From assembly GCA_019059635.1 (NCBI GenBank), contig JAGVRJ010000011.1, forward strand, positions 186,001 through 250,000: a stretch of 64,000 nt of DNA, read 5' to 3'. The notes beneath the pieces are model-generated. The model was not told the DNA's origin, made no database searches, and saw nothing but the letters and a program-made list of their open reading frames with translations. Origin of the DNA: Proales similis. Taxonomy: Eukaryota; Rotifera; Eurotatoria; Ploima; Proalidae. Shown piece after piece: positions 32,871 through 43,348 of this stretch (the stretch's first letter is position 1; each line of letters begins with the position of its first letter). A program made the translations under genes and the position numbers.

Positions 32871-33735
32871 TTAATATTCGATCAAGGTGAGCTGCAGCGA
32901 CGTGTGACTCAGATTCAAGTCGTGAAATATCAGCATGTGATAGGCAATGTTCGCCACAACGGTCAAATACTCGCAGAGCGAGAAACACGAGTAAATCATG
33001 GGCTCGCAATGGGCGTTGTGTCGAACGTAAAAGTAAAAAGCGCCGACCAGCGAGCAAATATAGACGAAGAACACTCGCTGCTTGTAGGCTTTTGATTGAC
33101 GTTCGCGTACAGTGAGCGCGCTTTTCTGCTCGTCTTTGTGGTGCCGTTGTTGGCGTGGCCAGTGATAGGTGGCGATTGTCAGCAGCATGTACAGAGACGA
33201 GCTAATCAAAAAGACGCAAAAGCTGGCCGCGTGAATGGCGAATATCTCCGTGCTCGACACATAAGTAAGCATCAGAAGCGAGGTGAGCTCGGTGAAATGC
33301 AGGGCAAAGAGAGCTTTCACCAGCAGCAAGTACAAACGCTCGTGTTTCATGCCGCCGGCCTTGGCCGCGTAATACCTCTTGTAGTAGACGAACGCAATCA
33401 AATAGCGTGGGAACGAGTCGAGGCCGATGCATAGGCGCCATAGAGTGCTTTGCGGATAGAACTCGCTGATGCTCGCCGATATCGATGGCAGAACGTTGAA
33501 CACTCGACAGTGCGTTTCGTTGGCCGCAGCGAAATCTTTGATGATTGACAGAGCCACGCAGGTGGTAAAGGCGCCCAGCGGCAGCACGAAGCCCAGCGTG
33601 CACAAATGCCTGAACTCGAATCTAATCGCTGTTTGCCTTAAACGTGAACAAATCGAAACTGACGCCGAGCTGAGTGTAAATACCTGTTTTGCGTTGACTG
33701 TCGGCCATCGATAAACTTGCCAATTTGGAGCTCAT
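32871..33735 (-). CDS. PGAP2: post-GPI attachment to proteins factor 2 (PGAP2/FRAG1)
   Basis: Golgi multi-pass membrane protein needed for fatty-acid remodelling of GPI anchors. Exons 33684-33735 and 32871-33628 (55-nt intron, acceptor AAACAG) give 269 aa, or 260 if the second ATG at 33708 is used. Conserved blocks are IRFEFRHLCTLGFVLPLGAF (first helix), NETHCRVFNVLPSISASIS, WRLCIGLDSFPRYLIAFVYY, TYVSSTEIFAIHAASFCVF, KAYKQRVFFVYI, and FYFYVRHNAHCEPMIYS with LCEYLTVVANIAYHM at the C-terminus. This pattern, including the N-terminal Cys-rich lumenal loop, is specific to the Frag1/PGAP2 family. Confidence 0.9.
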
Positions 33736-34142
33736 TTCCTTCTAACGGTCTAAGAGTCTGGGCATAATTCTAGCCTGATCAAAGCAGAAATGCACGCTGT
33801 TCGACTATTGCGTTCGCATCTACTCAGTCCGAACGGTAAACATCTGATGTTGATAAGGCGGCAGCTTTCGCCCAACAAAAATGCTCAAGGCGCTTCGTTT
33901 TTTAGACACGTTTGGAAAGGCGAGCATGTCAAAATGCAAGCAAACACGATCAGAATCGACAATTAGAATTTCAAGAAAAATTTGAAAGTTGTCGAACCAA
34001 GACATGTTCGGAGCAAGGCACCAACCGATGCAAGAATCGCAGAACCAAGTTAGCTTTTGTGCAGTCGCTCTCATTTGCTTCTTTAAATTCGATTATTCGT
34101 TGTATTACATAAAGAGAAGCGCGTTAGGTAATTTCGACTGCG
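33736..34142. other. divergent promoter region
   Basis: About 400 bases between PGAP2 (minus) and the LMW-PTP gene (plus). No coding motif; it must hold both promoters. Confidence 0.4.
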
Positions 34143-34800
34143 ATGCCCAAGCACAGCGTTCTTTTCGTTTGTTATGGTAAATTCTGCGACGGCAAGCAAA
34201 TCACCATTTGCGAACAAAACACTCAAGTCAACGTGATAAACTAAAATGACTTGGAAGGGAACATTTGCCGTTCACCGATGGGCGAGGCAATATTTCATCA
34301 CATGGCCTCGAAAAAAGGCGTCCGCGACGATGTAAATGTCCCACATGCACTTGAACACTTTGCAAAGTTGACTCACTCATTCTAGTGGCTGCTCGACTCG
34401 GCCGGCACTGGTGGCCATGAGGCAGGAAGCAGCATTTACTACCGAGCGCAAAAGACGCTCAAGAGCCACGGAATAAACTACGAGCACACTGCCCGACAGG
34501 TTGGCACCGCTTCCAACACACTTGGCACTCTGCTCACAGGAGCTTAGTTTTAAGATTAGGAAAGACGACTTTGATCGTTTCGAGCTCATTCTGGGCTTCG
34601 ACGAGGAGAACATGCGAAACTTGCAGCGATTAAAGCCCAAAGATAGCAAGGCCGAGCTTAGGCTGGTCAACTACTTTAATCCGGAGGCCAGAAACGCGTC
34701 GATCGAGGACCCGTGGTATCCGGACACAGCCGAGGCGTTTGAGAAAGTCTACACCGACTGCGAGCGAAGCATAGGCCAGATCTTGCAACAGTATCAGTAG
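34143..34800 (+). CDS. ACP1: low-molecular-weight protein tyrosine phosphatase
   Basis: Cytosolic phosphatase. Exons 34143-34176, 34258-34331, 34386-34499 and 34540-34800 (introns 81, 54 and 40 nt) give 160 aa, the usual family length. The P-loop is CYGNICRSP: nucleophile Cys10 and Arg in the C-x5-R signature, with Tyr where most members have Leu. The DSAGT element, YRAQKTLKSHGINYEHTARQ, and the acid-loop IEDPWYPDTAEAFEKVYTDC with the general-acid Asp are all present. The first intron splits the Gly codon inside the P-loop. The frame is complete, so it should be active. Confidence 0.93.
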
Positions 34801-35014
34801 ACCACCGACCCAGCGCATAGGCCTGTGTGGTCGCACTTGCTGTTCCGAACAATTAAAAAAATATTTCTGAATTAAAGCAGTTCACTTGCGAGTTGGCTTT
34901 GTTTTGAATAACTGCAAATGATCGCTGAGAAATTAGCATTTCTCAGTCTGCTCGTGCTCAAATTGGCTCTCATTCGTCATTAAAACGTCGCGCAAATCTC
35001 AAGGTCAATTCAAA

Positions 35015-35341
35015 ATGGGAGCTTCAGAGTCAACACCGGCCTCGGCGAGCAGCAGTAGTGGAAACTCAAAAGTAAACTGCAACGACGGCTCGTGCTCGAT
35101 CGAAAAGAAGCCGAACGTGGTGCGAAACGAGAAAGGCGAGATTATCAAGCCATGCTGTGCTTGTCCCGAGACGAAGAAAGCGCGCGATCAGTGGTGAGTT
35201 GTTACAGTCATACAATGCTCGTTCATTCAGAGTCCCAATTCGTTGCCGCCCTCTAGCATCGTCGAGCGCGGAGAAGAGAACTGCACTGATCTGATCGAGG
35301 CGCACAAGCAGTGCATGCGCAAGCTCGGCTTCAATGTCTAG
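35015..35341 (+). CDS. COX17: cytochrome c oxidase copper chaperone COX17
   Basis: Carries Cu(I) to SCO and COX11 in the mitochondrial intermembrane space. Exons 35015-35193 and 35257-35341 (63-nt intron) give 87 aa. The C-terminal core has the copper-binding Cys-Cys in [16 protein letters not shown] and the twin Cx9C pairs ([11 protein letters not shown] and [11 protein letters not shown]), so it should fold as a coiled-coil-helix domain. The first 35 residues are a Ser-rich extension with an extra CNDGSC. The intron splits the Cys codon of the first Cx9C pair. Confidence 0.93.
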
Positions 35342-35535
35342 GCAATTCAATTTCGTCAAAAAAATTCGTTTTCTATTCAGAAAGAAAAATAAATTCGAAA
35401 ACAAACAAGAGCTGACATGGGCGAATGGGCGCGCCACATTTGCATTTATTAAATGTAGAAGAAGAACAAAGTATTCGAATGATGATCAAGATTGTGTGTA
35501 GCAGCCGGTGGGTGGCAGTTGGTGGGTAGCATTTT

Positions 35536-36731
35536 TCAATCGTCAAAATCCGAACTGGCCGCCTTTGTCTTTTTGCTGTTCGAGCTGGAGGTTGTCGACT
35601 GAGGACTGGGTGCGATCAGCGCTTTTTTTATGTGGCGTTTGCTTTCGTCGTTGAGCACGCGCGGAAATTCAATTTCAAACTGAATCACCAGGTCGCCTCG
35701 TTGCTTGGGATTCTCAAACAGAGGCATTCCTTCGCCCGGTATTACTCGTCGGTAGTCTGGCCTGTGGTTGGGTTTTAAAGTGAAAATTGCAAAGAAGAAG
35801 AAGCGAATCGACTACCTGACCACATCGGTGATGGGTATGTCAAGAATGCGGCCGTCCAAAGTGGGCACGTGCACAGTGGTGCCAATCAAAGCGAGCACAA
35901 GCGGGATCTTGACCGCATAGACGAGATCGGCGCCCTCTCTCCTGAACTTGGGATGCGGCTTGTCGCGCACTATGAACACAATGTCGGCCGGAATGTTGTT
36001 TGGTCCTTGGTCGCCCTCCTTCTCAAACGTGACCCGAGTGTTGGGCAGCCAGCCCTTCTTGACCGTGATGGTGAGAATTTTCTCTTTGAAACTCGAGGTG
36101 TGACCATCGTCGTTCATGACTCGGCGCGAGATTTTCATTTTCTTTATGCAGCCGTGGTACAGCTCTTCGAGAGTGAGCATCAGATCGCGCTCGATGGGCG
36201 GATCCTGTTTCTTGCGGCCGCGACCAGCCAGACCGCCGAAATTCTCCGTCTTGTCAATATCGGCGAAATAGGAGAACTCTGAGGCGACCTCGACTTAGTC
36301 AAACGGGTGTTCGTTGTCGATTGAAGCACGGGCTCTACTAACCTGCAAACGGATTCTGGCCGCCAAAGAACTCATAGAATGTCTTGTTTGGGTCGCCGCT
36401 GAACGTGAACGGCTCGCTCCATTTGCCCTCTTCCAGAGGCACTCCGCTCTTGAGGCCCTCCTCGCCGAACTGGTCGTAGATTGCCTTTTTCTTCACTTGA
36501 TTCGATTCGATTAGCCTTTGAGAGAGACCAACAAGGAGAGATTGAGAGTCGCTTACAATCGCTGAGCACCTCGTAGGCTTCGGCGCTCTCTCTGAAGCGT
36601 TCAAGCGCAAACTTGTCCGACGGATGTTTGTTGGGATGAAAGTTTAGCGCTATTTTACGATAGGCTTGTTTTATTTCCAGATCAGAGGCACTGCGAGTGA
36701 CCTCAAGCGTCCTGTAATAGTCTTTTCCCAT
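35536..36731 (-). CDS. DNAJB13: DnaJ homolog DNAJB13 (radial spoke HSP40)
   Basis: Type II HSP40 of the axonemal radial spoke neck. Exons 36557-36731, 36343-36495, 35816-36278 and 35536-35761 give 338 aa. J domain at residues 1-65 ([37 protein letters not shown]). The J-domain HPD motif is HPN (residues 32-34), as in DNAJB13 proteins where the Asp is also replaced. The G/F-poor linker [12 protein letters not shown] and the two beta-barrel C-terminal domains follow ([59 protein letters not shown]). The pattern [20 protein letters not shown] is typical of DNAJB13 and not DNAJB1. It suggests the organism builds motile cilia or flagella. Confidence 0.9.
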
Positions 36732-36993
36732 CTCGCTTCAGTCCAGTGTTTGTTCGATTGAGTTTTTGTTGCTCTGCGGCAACAGCGAGTACGAGGCAAG
36801 CATTAGGAATAACCATGGCAACCGAGTTGGCCTCCAATTTTCTAACGAGCAACCAATTCAACTGCCTCGCTCGCTTACACAATCCGCTCTGGCTTGCAGC
36901 CGAGGTGACACATAGTTGTCCGCTTTTGTGCATAATTGCCTCCCACTTTTTTGATGCGCGATTAAACATTAAGTTTCATGCTAGTCATTGAAA
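36732..36993. promoter_or_regulatory. putative bidirectional promoter (DNAJB13 / TRAPPC12)
   Basis: A 262-base gap separates divergent start codons. Both promoters must fit here. An ATTGG-type element is not obvious and no TATA box stands out. The only basis is the geometry. Confidence 0.35.
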
Positions 36994-38876
36994 ATGTCAA
37001 ATCCGTTGGCAAACTATTTCAAACAGGACGCAGAGCCGCTGAGTGTAGCCGATCCGAGCGGTCGTCATTTTTTCGATTTAATCGCCGAGTGCACAAACCT
37101 GAGTGAGTTGTTCAATCGAGCCCTGAAGCACTTGACCGAACGAGTTTGAGCATTGCAAGTCAAGATGAAAGAACCGAGGGCGAACTGGTCGGTTTGGACG
37201 CAGAATTATTCGACGCTTGGCTCGAGGCCGAATCGATCACTGAACAGCTGCCTGAAGTGTTCACATTTGCCACGCCGGAGAGTCTGGGCGATCCAGTCAA
37301 AGCTCTGGTTCTCCAACACTTTGGATCCAACGAGGCGGCCAAACGAATTCTTCCCAACGCGCAGTCGGTCAGTCGAGACGTTCAGGGAATTCAAATTTTG
37401 ATTGTAAGTGGCCGCCAGTCTCCTTTGCCATGGCCCTCTGGTTTCGACAAAGTTCGCATTCAAGAAATGCGGCTGCTATCGAAGTGCCGCCGATTTATGT
37501 CGAATTCTGATCGAAAGCCAGCAGTCAAATGAGCAAGACGGCCGAAAGAAACTCTCATATCGAACAATGCAGGTTTGTTGCAGTTCCAGCAGTCACCTGA
37601 AAGCGATTTAAAGCAAGCGCTCGCTCACAACAGTTCTGGTTCGTTCGCATCAGCATGTTGGTCAAGTTGGAGCTGTACGAGGCCGCAATGCGCGAGATTG
37701 GCCAATTCAAAGGGTTCAAGAGTGCCGAGCTGTTTACCGAGCCAATCAATCGCTCACAGCTGAAAAGTAAACCAAATTCGACCTTTGATGAGCCACGCCA
37801 ACCATTCAGTTCTTGTATTGTGGAACCGGAAAGAGTGCCTAGTTCCGTTTGGTCTTCGCTTACTTGACGCTATACTTCCCCAATTGGTCTCTAAACCGAA
37901 CGAGACGGTTCACCGCCTTTATAAGCTGCTGAAGCAAATCGATGAGATAATGGCCAAGATGCCAGCCGACCGCTCAGGTAGTAGCTCTATTCAGTTCAAT
38001 TCAGGTCAAACGAATCGATTGCAATCGTCATTTTCCCGACAGAAAACTCGCTAAATTTGTGGACAACGCGGGCCATTCAAGTGAAATCCAAACTCGTCGA
38101 CTGTCTCCTTTTTAAAAGAGTAAATGCAAACACAACGCGCCGCGCAACTGTTAACCTAACGGCGATTAACACTCAAGGAGTACAAGCGAGCACTCGAGTG
38201 GCTAAAGCTCATCGACAAGTCAGATGCTAAGGTTGACCGTTGTCAGATTTGGTCGCTGATCGGCAAAATTCAATTACAGGTGAGACAAACAGGCCAGAGA
38301 GAGAGTCGATGTGATTCGTTAAATCTTCAACCGAGCACAGATGGGCGACATCATGGGCGCTAGTAAAGCCTTCAAACAGGCACAGACACTGGCCAGAGAT
38401 TCAAAGTCACATCAAGATCGAATTGAGCTCAATTTGTAAGACAGCAACACCGCTTGACTGAGTTAACGCGCTCAATAGACAACTAACTAAAGGGCGCTGG
38501 TGAAGATCGCAAACGGCCTGTACGAAGAGGCGCTCATCGATTTGAAGCGAATCCACGAGCGAAAGCCTACAGACGCCAGCGTAATTAAAGCCTTGAACTC
38601 TTGTTTCGTGGCCCTTGCTAAAGTAGCACATGCAAGGTGGTAAACAATCTCATGTTCTGCATGTTCTACTCCGGTCAGCTTAGGGAGGCGATCGCGTTCG
38701 CCGAGAAATGCATCCAAAGCAAGCACGTCCTGAACGAGACGCTGCTGAGCAACTTGTGCACCTTGTACGAGCTCGAGTCTTCTCGATCTGCTCAGCGCAA
38801 ACTGTCTCTACTGCTCGCTCTAAACACTCATGCCGGCGACGGATTCGACCTCAGATGCATCCAAATTCCGCAGTGA
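36994..38876 (+). CDS. TRAPPC12: trafficking protein particle complex subunit 12
   Basis: TRAPPIII subunit for ER-Golgi traffic. Ten exons with all frames continuous: 36994-37102, 37204-37403, 37465-37572, 37634-37766, 37810-37977, 38043-38119, 38178-38279, 38341-38435, 38493-38580 and 38637-38876, giving 439 aa. Characteristic blocks: DAWLEAE, GDPVKALVLQHFGSNEAAKR, FWFVRISMLVKLELYEAAMR, NSLNLWTTRAIQVKSKLVDC, MGDIMGASKAFKQAQTLARD, VVNNLMFCMFYSGQLREAI and LLSNLCTLYELESSRSAQRK. The C-terminal half is TPR repeats. It is shorter than the vertebrate protein because the long acidic disordered N-terminus is nearly absent. The first intron (37103-37203) is the least certain, being chosen by frame and borders. 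Confidence 0.88.
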
Positions 38877-39271
38877 TCACCACAGCTCAAGCTTCTTCTC
38901 CTTTTCCTCGATTATTCGCGCTTAATGTCCCATAAAATTTTGCCAAATCGAAAATTTCTCCAATTCCGATTCACGTTCACTTTCCAGGGTCTGCTCGGTT
39001 GACTTGGCCTCTTCAACCTTTCTCGTCGAAGCGAGAAGCTTTTGCGATTTTAAATAGATGCGACAGACTCACAGCGTTGCGCGAATTTCACGCTTAATTA
39101 AACAGATGATTTTTAACAAAATTCAATGGCAAACCAACTAAAAGCATTCACGATTGCATCACGCAGTTGACGCTCTAGCGTGTGCGTGGGTCGATTCTAG
39201 CAAATTTGAAATGAGCCAAGGATAAATAGAAGCATCAAACAGAAGAATAAAACAAATTTCAATTCAAAAAT
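38877..39271. other. intergenic
   Basis: About 395 bases, AT-rich, ending in a leader rich in AAT/AAA before the next ATG. It is likely the promoter of the repeat glycoprotein. No gene. Confidence 0.45.
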
Positions 39272-40540
39272 ATGTTCAAAACGAGCCTCTCAATTTGCGT
39301 GATCGCATTGGCGCTATTGGCGAACGCTTCGGCGCTTACTTTTCGCTTGAAAAATTTCTGGAGCCAACCGAAGCAGTTTTTGGACAGTGTGCTGAATATC
39401 GACCAGATAAAAAATTTTGCGCCTCGCAATGATACGCTTCCGATTTCCAACTCAACTGAGATTTTCGTTATCGCCAATTCAACAACATCCCAACCAATCT
39501 TAGAGGGAAACTCGACCACGATCGGACCAGCTCCAGAATCAAACTCAACCGTCACTGAGCCAGTTCCAGAAGCAAACTTGACCGTCACTGAAGCAGTTCC
39601 AGAAGCAAACTTGACCGTCACTGAGCCAGTTCCAGAAGCAAACTTGACCGTCACCGAGCCAGCCCCAGAAGCAAACTTGACCGTTACCGAGCCAGTTCCA
39701 GAATCAAACTCGACCGTCACTGAGCCAGCCCCAGAAGCAAACTTGACCGTCACTGAGCCAGTTCCAGAAGCAAACTTGACCGTCACTGAGCCAGTTCCAG
39801 AAGCAAACTTGACCGTCACCGAGCCAGCCCCAGAAGCAAACTTGACCGTTACCGAGCCAGCCCCAGAAGCAAACTTGACCGTCACTGAGCCAGCCCCAGA
39901 AGCAAACTTGACCGTCACTGAGCCAGTTCCAGAAGCAAACTCGACCGTCACTGAGCCAGTTCCAGAAGCAAACTTGACCGTCACTGAGCCAGCCCCAGAA
40001 GCAAACTTGACCGTTACCGAGCCAGTTCCAGAATCAAACTTGACCGTCACTGAGCCAGCCCCAGAAGCAAACTTGACCGTTACCGAGCCAGCCCCAGAAG
40101 CAAACTTGACCGTCACTGAGCCAGTTCCAGAAGCAAACTTGACCGTTACCGAGCCAGCCCCAGAAGCAAACTTGACCGTCACTGAGCCAGTTCCAGAAGC
40201 AAACTTGACCGTTACCGAGCCAGCCCCAGAAGCAAACTTGACCACAATCGAACCAGACCAAACGTCAACGCCGACAGGAAATCTGACCGAATTGACGACC
40301 GAAAACACAACAGAGTTTCAAAACCGTTGTGATTTGTTCGCGCTCGAGCCATTTCATCTTGAAGCAATTCAAGTGAATGGATGCAATGCCTACGACATTT
40401 GCGTATTCGGTTTGAGATCGACCACAGTGTTCTGCTCGCAGCCTTTCCCCTCGGACGTTCTGAATGCCTCGATAATGCAATTGTTCATATTTGTCCGTTT
40501 CAGATGTAACACCAACCCGTTTGTAGTCGGCTGCGTTTAG
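39272..40540 (+). CDS. secreted repeat glycoprotein (mucin-like), unrecognised
   Basis: Single exon, 422 aa. Signal peptide at residues 1-21 (SICVIALALLANASA), then a region with scattered N-x-S/T sites. Residues 86-328 consist of 22 copies of an 11-residue unit, P-V/A-P-E-A-N-L-T-V-T-E. Each carries one N-linked sequon and two Thr or Ser for O-glycans, so heavy glycosylation is expected. The C-terminal 94 residues contain six Cys (NRC, NGC, DIC, VFC, FRC, VGC) and look like a small disulfide domain that I do not recognise. It is likely an extracellular coat, egg or mucus protein. The DNA repeat is 33 bp. An opposite-strand frame is also open across it, but that is an artefact of the repeat. 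Confidence 0.8.
   Translation: MFKTSLSICVIALALLANASALTFRLKNFWSQPKQFLDSVLNIDQIKNFAPRNDTLPISNSTEIFVIANSTTSQPILEGNSTTIGPAPESNSTVTEPVPEANLTVTEAVPEANLTVTEPVPEANLTVTEPAPEANLTVTEPVPESNSTVTEPAPEANLTVTEPVPEANLTVTEPVPEANLTVTEPAPEANLTVTEPAPEANLTVTEPAPEANLTVTEPVPEANSTVTEPVPEANLTVTEPAPEANLTVTEPVPESNLTVTEPAPEANLTVTEPAPEANLTVTEPVPEANLTVTEPAPEANLTVTEPVPEANLTVTEPAPEANLTTIEPDQTSTPTGNLTELTTENTTEFQNRCDLFALEPFHLEAIQVNGCNAYDICVFGLRSTTVFCSQPFPSDVLNASIMQLFIFVRFRCNTNPFVVGCV
39527..40255. repeat. 33-bp tandem repeat array (22 units)
   Basis: Twenty-two head-to-tail 33-bp units (consensus CCAGTTCCAGAAGCAAACTT plus GACCGTCACTGAG) inside the secreted glycoprotein gene. Units differ by a few bases: GTT/GCC, GTC/GTT, AAC/ACC context, AACTTG/AACTCG. 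Variants alternate in blocks, which suggests unequal crossover and expansion. Copy number is likely variable between individuals. Confidence 0.93.
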
Positions 40541-40609
40541 TTTTCATTTAACAATAGATATTTGGCATCCAGAATTGAGAGCTCTTTTAATGATGGGCGG
40601 TTAATGAGT

Positions 40610-41086
40610 TTATCCGACTGGACCGAGCATTCCTCGTTGAAGTTGCTCGGCAGTAATTGTTCCTTGGATTCGCTCGCCGTTTGGATTGAACACGGAGTAG
40701 GCGCTGAGCTGTCTTCCTGATCGAGCAGTTCGATTGCTCGTGTTCAAGTAAATTACGACCAGTAGAGAAATGACAAAATAGACTGCGCCGAACTCGAGCT
40801 TAATGAACAAGGCGAATAGGCACAGCCACAGAAGTAATTTAAGGCCTAGCTTGACAAGATCGAGACGAGATCGTTCGTTCGGTTCATCGGGCGGGACCGA
40901 TTCGCTCCAGCGAGTGCCCGAGCGAGGCCGAGCATCTGACAAGGTTGCTGCCGGGTCTTTTTTTGGGCCTGATTCTTTGTTTGTTGGCGAGTTGGACGCG
41001 TTCGACGTGAACATGAAGGCGAATCGCGAACGCGTTCCTGCTGAATTGGCCACTCGGTATTGCTTGAGCCGCTGTTCCACGTCCAT
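40610..41086 (-). CDS. SAYSD1: SAYSvFN domain protein 1
   Basis: ER-membrane protein of translocon quality control (a sensor of stalled, UFMylated ribosomes in vertebrates). Single exon, 158 aa, start ATG 41086. The N-terminus MDVEQRLKQYRVANSAG matches the family start. After a disordered linker comes the paired membrane segment KLLLWLCLFALFIKLEFGAV, then YFVISLLVVIYLN. Next is the name motif SAYSVFNPNGERIQGTITAE and a short C-terminus. The preceding frame to 41104 starts with TTG, so I exclude it. Confidence 0.9.
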   Translation of the reverse strand: MDVEQRLKQYRVANSAGTRSRFAFMFTSNASNSPTNKESGPKKDPAATLSDARPRSGTRWSESVPPDEPNERSRLDLVKLGLKLLLWLCLFALFIKLEFGAVYFVISLLVVIYLNTSNRTARSGRQLSAYSVFNPNGERIQGTITAEQLQRGMLGPVG

Positions 41087-41490
41087 ATTGCTCTCTCTGC
41101 TCAATGTGGCCAGCTTTGCATTTCCTCTCGATCTATCTAAATTGAGAGCGCAAATTGATCAGGTAAATTGAGAGCCAAAATTGGTCGTCTAAATTAGGAG
41201 GGAGGCAGCGAAAGCGATCAAGAGCAAACTAAACGGATAAAACAGGCAGATTGCAATTTATTATTAGCTGATGATTGTTTGACGTGTATAAAACAACAAG
41301 CCGGGCAATTTGGACAGTAGAAAGAGATTGAGAAGAACAATAGCGAACAAATAAAGAGCGAAAATGAGAGGAGTACAGTTTAATGGACACACGTGCGCGC
41401 CAAAGTGAGGCCGCTTGCCGGTTCGGTGCGCGACTCCGGCCAGAGTGAATCGGACAAGCGCAGGCGGCGCACAATTAAATAATTTTTTGG
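41087..41490. other. intergenic
   Basis: About 400 bases between SAYSD1 (5' end) and the DBHS gene (3' end), both on the minus strand. A minus-strand poly(A)-type signal is present near 41350. No gene. Confidence 0.4.
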
Positions 41491-43126
41491 CTAAAAACGA
41501 GTTTTCTTTGAGTTTGAATGCTTGTTGAAGTTGTTTGAGGATGAGTTTCTCTTGTTAAAACCGCCTCGTGCACCGCGACCGGCGCCCCTTGGCGGATGGC
41601 TCGGACGACGGCTTGAGCCGACCGAGCTCTCGTTTGCTTGAGCAGCCTGCTGCTGCATGTTCGCATCAAACGAGCCAAGGCCCGAGGCAGCCAATGCAAA
41701 CGCCGACAGCTGGGCAGCGAACAAAGCTTGCTGCTGCTGTTGCTGTTGCTGCTGCTGTTGTTGTTGGAACATGTGAGTGAACGGCGTAGAGTCGAATGAG
41801 CCGAGCTGAGATACATTGCCATTCGTCATAGGAGGCTATTGAAATACATTGAGCGCGATCAAGTCGAGAAAATAAAAAGACAAATGAGTTTACCTGGCTG
41901 AGAAGGGGCTGGTCATAAGAGGGCGCATTGAGCAAGGGCGGCGCGGCGCCCATTTGATTCAGGCACGACTTGGCCAATAGGGGCTCGTCGTTGAATGCAT
42001 TGCTGCTGCTGCTGTGGTTTGGCTGCAAGGCGTTTCGGCTGAATCGATTATAGTCTTGCTTGCGCATCTCTTCCATTCGCTTGAGCTCTTCTTGCTTGGC
42101 GCGCAGGTCTTGTCTGAGGCGCTCGGCCTTTTGGTCGATCATTGCCTGTTCGATTTCGAGCTCAAGCTGTTCACGAGCCTCTTGAACGCGTCGTTTGCTC
42201 TCTTCGGCGAGCTGCTTTTCGAATTCGAAGAATCCGCGCCATTTGGCCGCCATCTGCTGCTCGAACGAGCCAGGCTGGGCGAAATGCGCCCCGTCGGCGC
42301 GCTCCGAGTAGAACTGCGCGTTCTTGCTCAGCGACTTTTCCGGCAGGCCGTCTTGGTCGTCTCTCTGCTCGAGCGGCTCGACCACGACCGGCATTGGATT
42401 GCTCGTCAATATGAAATAATTGTCTGTACACTTGGAAATGCAATTGACCGCCGACGCCTTTCGCTCAAATTCGACCACACCCTCGCCAGTCGCTCGGCCC
42501 TTGTCGTCGACAATCACAACTGCTCGCTCGATCGGGCCGAACATGCTGAACGACTGCTCGAGGTACTCGTTGGACACGAACGGCGACAGGTTCTTCACCT
42601 TGACTGCGGCGCCGTGGCCGGCCATGCGCACTCGAATGCTGCGGCCCTTGAGAACAAACGAGTCGAGCTCTCGCTTGGCCTGTTCGGCGCTCGCAGCAGA
42701 ATCCAAGCGCACAAAGCCAAAGCCGCGCTGAGAGTTGACAAAGCATTCGCTCACCAGGCCGTACTTGCTGAACAACTGTTTCAGCTCGTTCTCGCTCAAT
42801 TCGTTTGGCAAATTGCCGATAAACAAACGAGATCGACCAGAAGGCTTCTTGTTGTCCAAGTTGTCCGTCGCCAATGTCGACGACGCCTGATGATGAGATT
42901 TGAACTTTGAATTGGGCCGTTGCTGCTGTTGTCTGTTTGAGTGCTGATTAGCCGGCCTGGACTGCGGCTGCTGCTGTCGTTGGCCTTTTCTGAATTGATT
43001 AGAGTCAGAGCGTTTGGACGAATCCACTGATGCGGCCTGATTGGTCGACGAGTCCAAAGGCTTATGAGTGGCCGATTCGACGTTTGCGGTCGAATGCACC
43101 GCATCTTCCGTCTCTTGACCCTGCAT
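41491..43126 (-). CDS. DBHS-family RNA-binding protein (NONO/SFPQ/PSPC1-like)
   Basis: Nuclear RNA- and DNA-binding dimer of paraspeckle and splicing complexes (the fly counterpart is NonA). Exons 41894-43126 and 41491-41835 (58-nt intron, phase 0) give 525 aa. The N-terminal region is Gln-rich. RRM1 (about residues 95-165) has RLFIGNLPNELSENELKQLF and GFGFVRL. RRM2 (about 170-245) has VKVKNLSPFVSNEYLEQSF and ATGEGVVEF. The NOPS linker has MPVVVEPLEQRDDQDGLPEK. The long coiled coil is RRVQEAREQLELEIEQAM onward. The C-terminal exon has a poly-Gln run (about 13 Gln) and an RGG-like GAGRGARGGF, typical of phase-separating RNA-binding proteins. Confidence 0.9.
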
Positions 43127-43348
43127 TTGCCTTCACCACTCGCTTCCTAAAGGGGGATATGGTTTCAATCTAATTAGACAAAATGTTCAGTCTGTTAGTT
43201 TGGCAGGTGTCAACCTGACGGAGTCTTTTCAGCTACAAATAAAAAACAACAAAAATCTAAGAAACTGTTTCTTTCTGATTTGGTTTTGTGGTTTTTTTTT
43301 TATCGCACTTTATTTGGAGGAAGCAAATGCGGTTTATTGTCAATTGCT

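Noticed and set aside
39527-40255. Repeat array as a CRISPR
   Set aside because: Units are adjacent without spacers, are translated, and the genome is eukaryotic.
39259-40308. 349-codon minus-strand frame over the 33-bp repeat array
   Set aside because: A 33-bp unit that lacks a stop in one frame yields a long ORF on either strand. The plus strand has signal peptide, sequons and a Cys-rich end; the minus strand only repeats GAGSVTVKFAS.
42014-42910. 298-codon plus-strand frame antisense to the DBHS gene
   Set aside because: The minus-strand frame has two RRMs, NOPS and a coiled coil; the plus frame has none and no start context.
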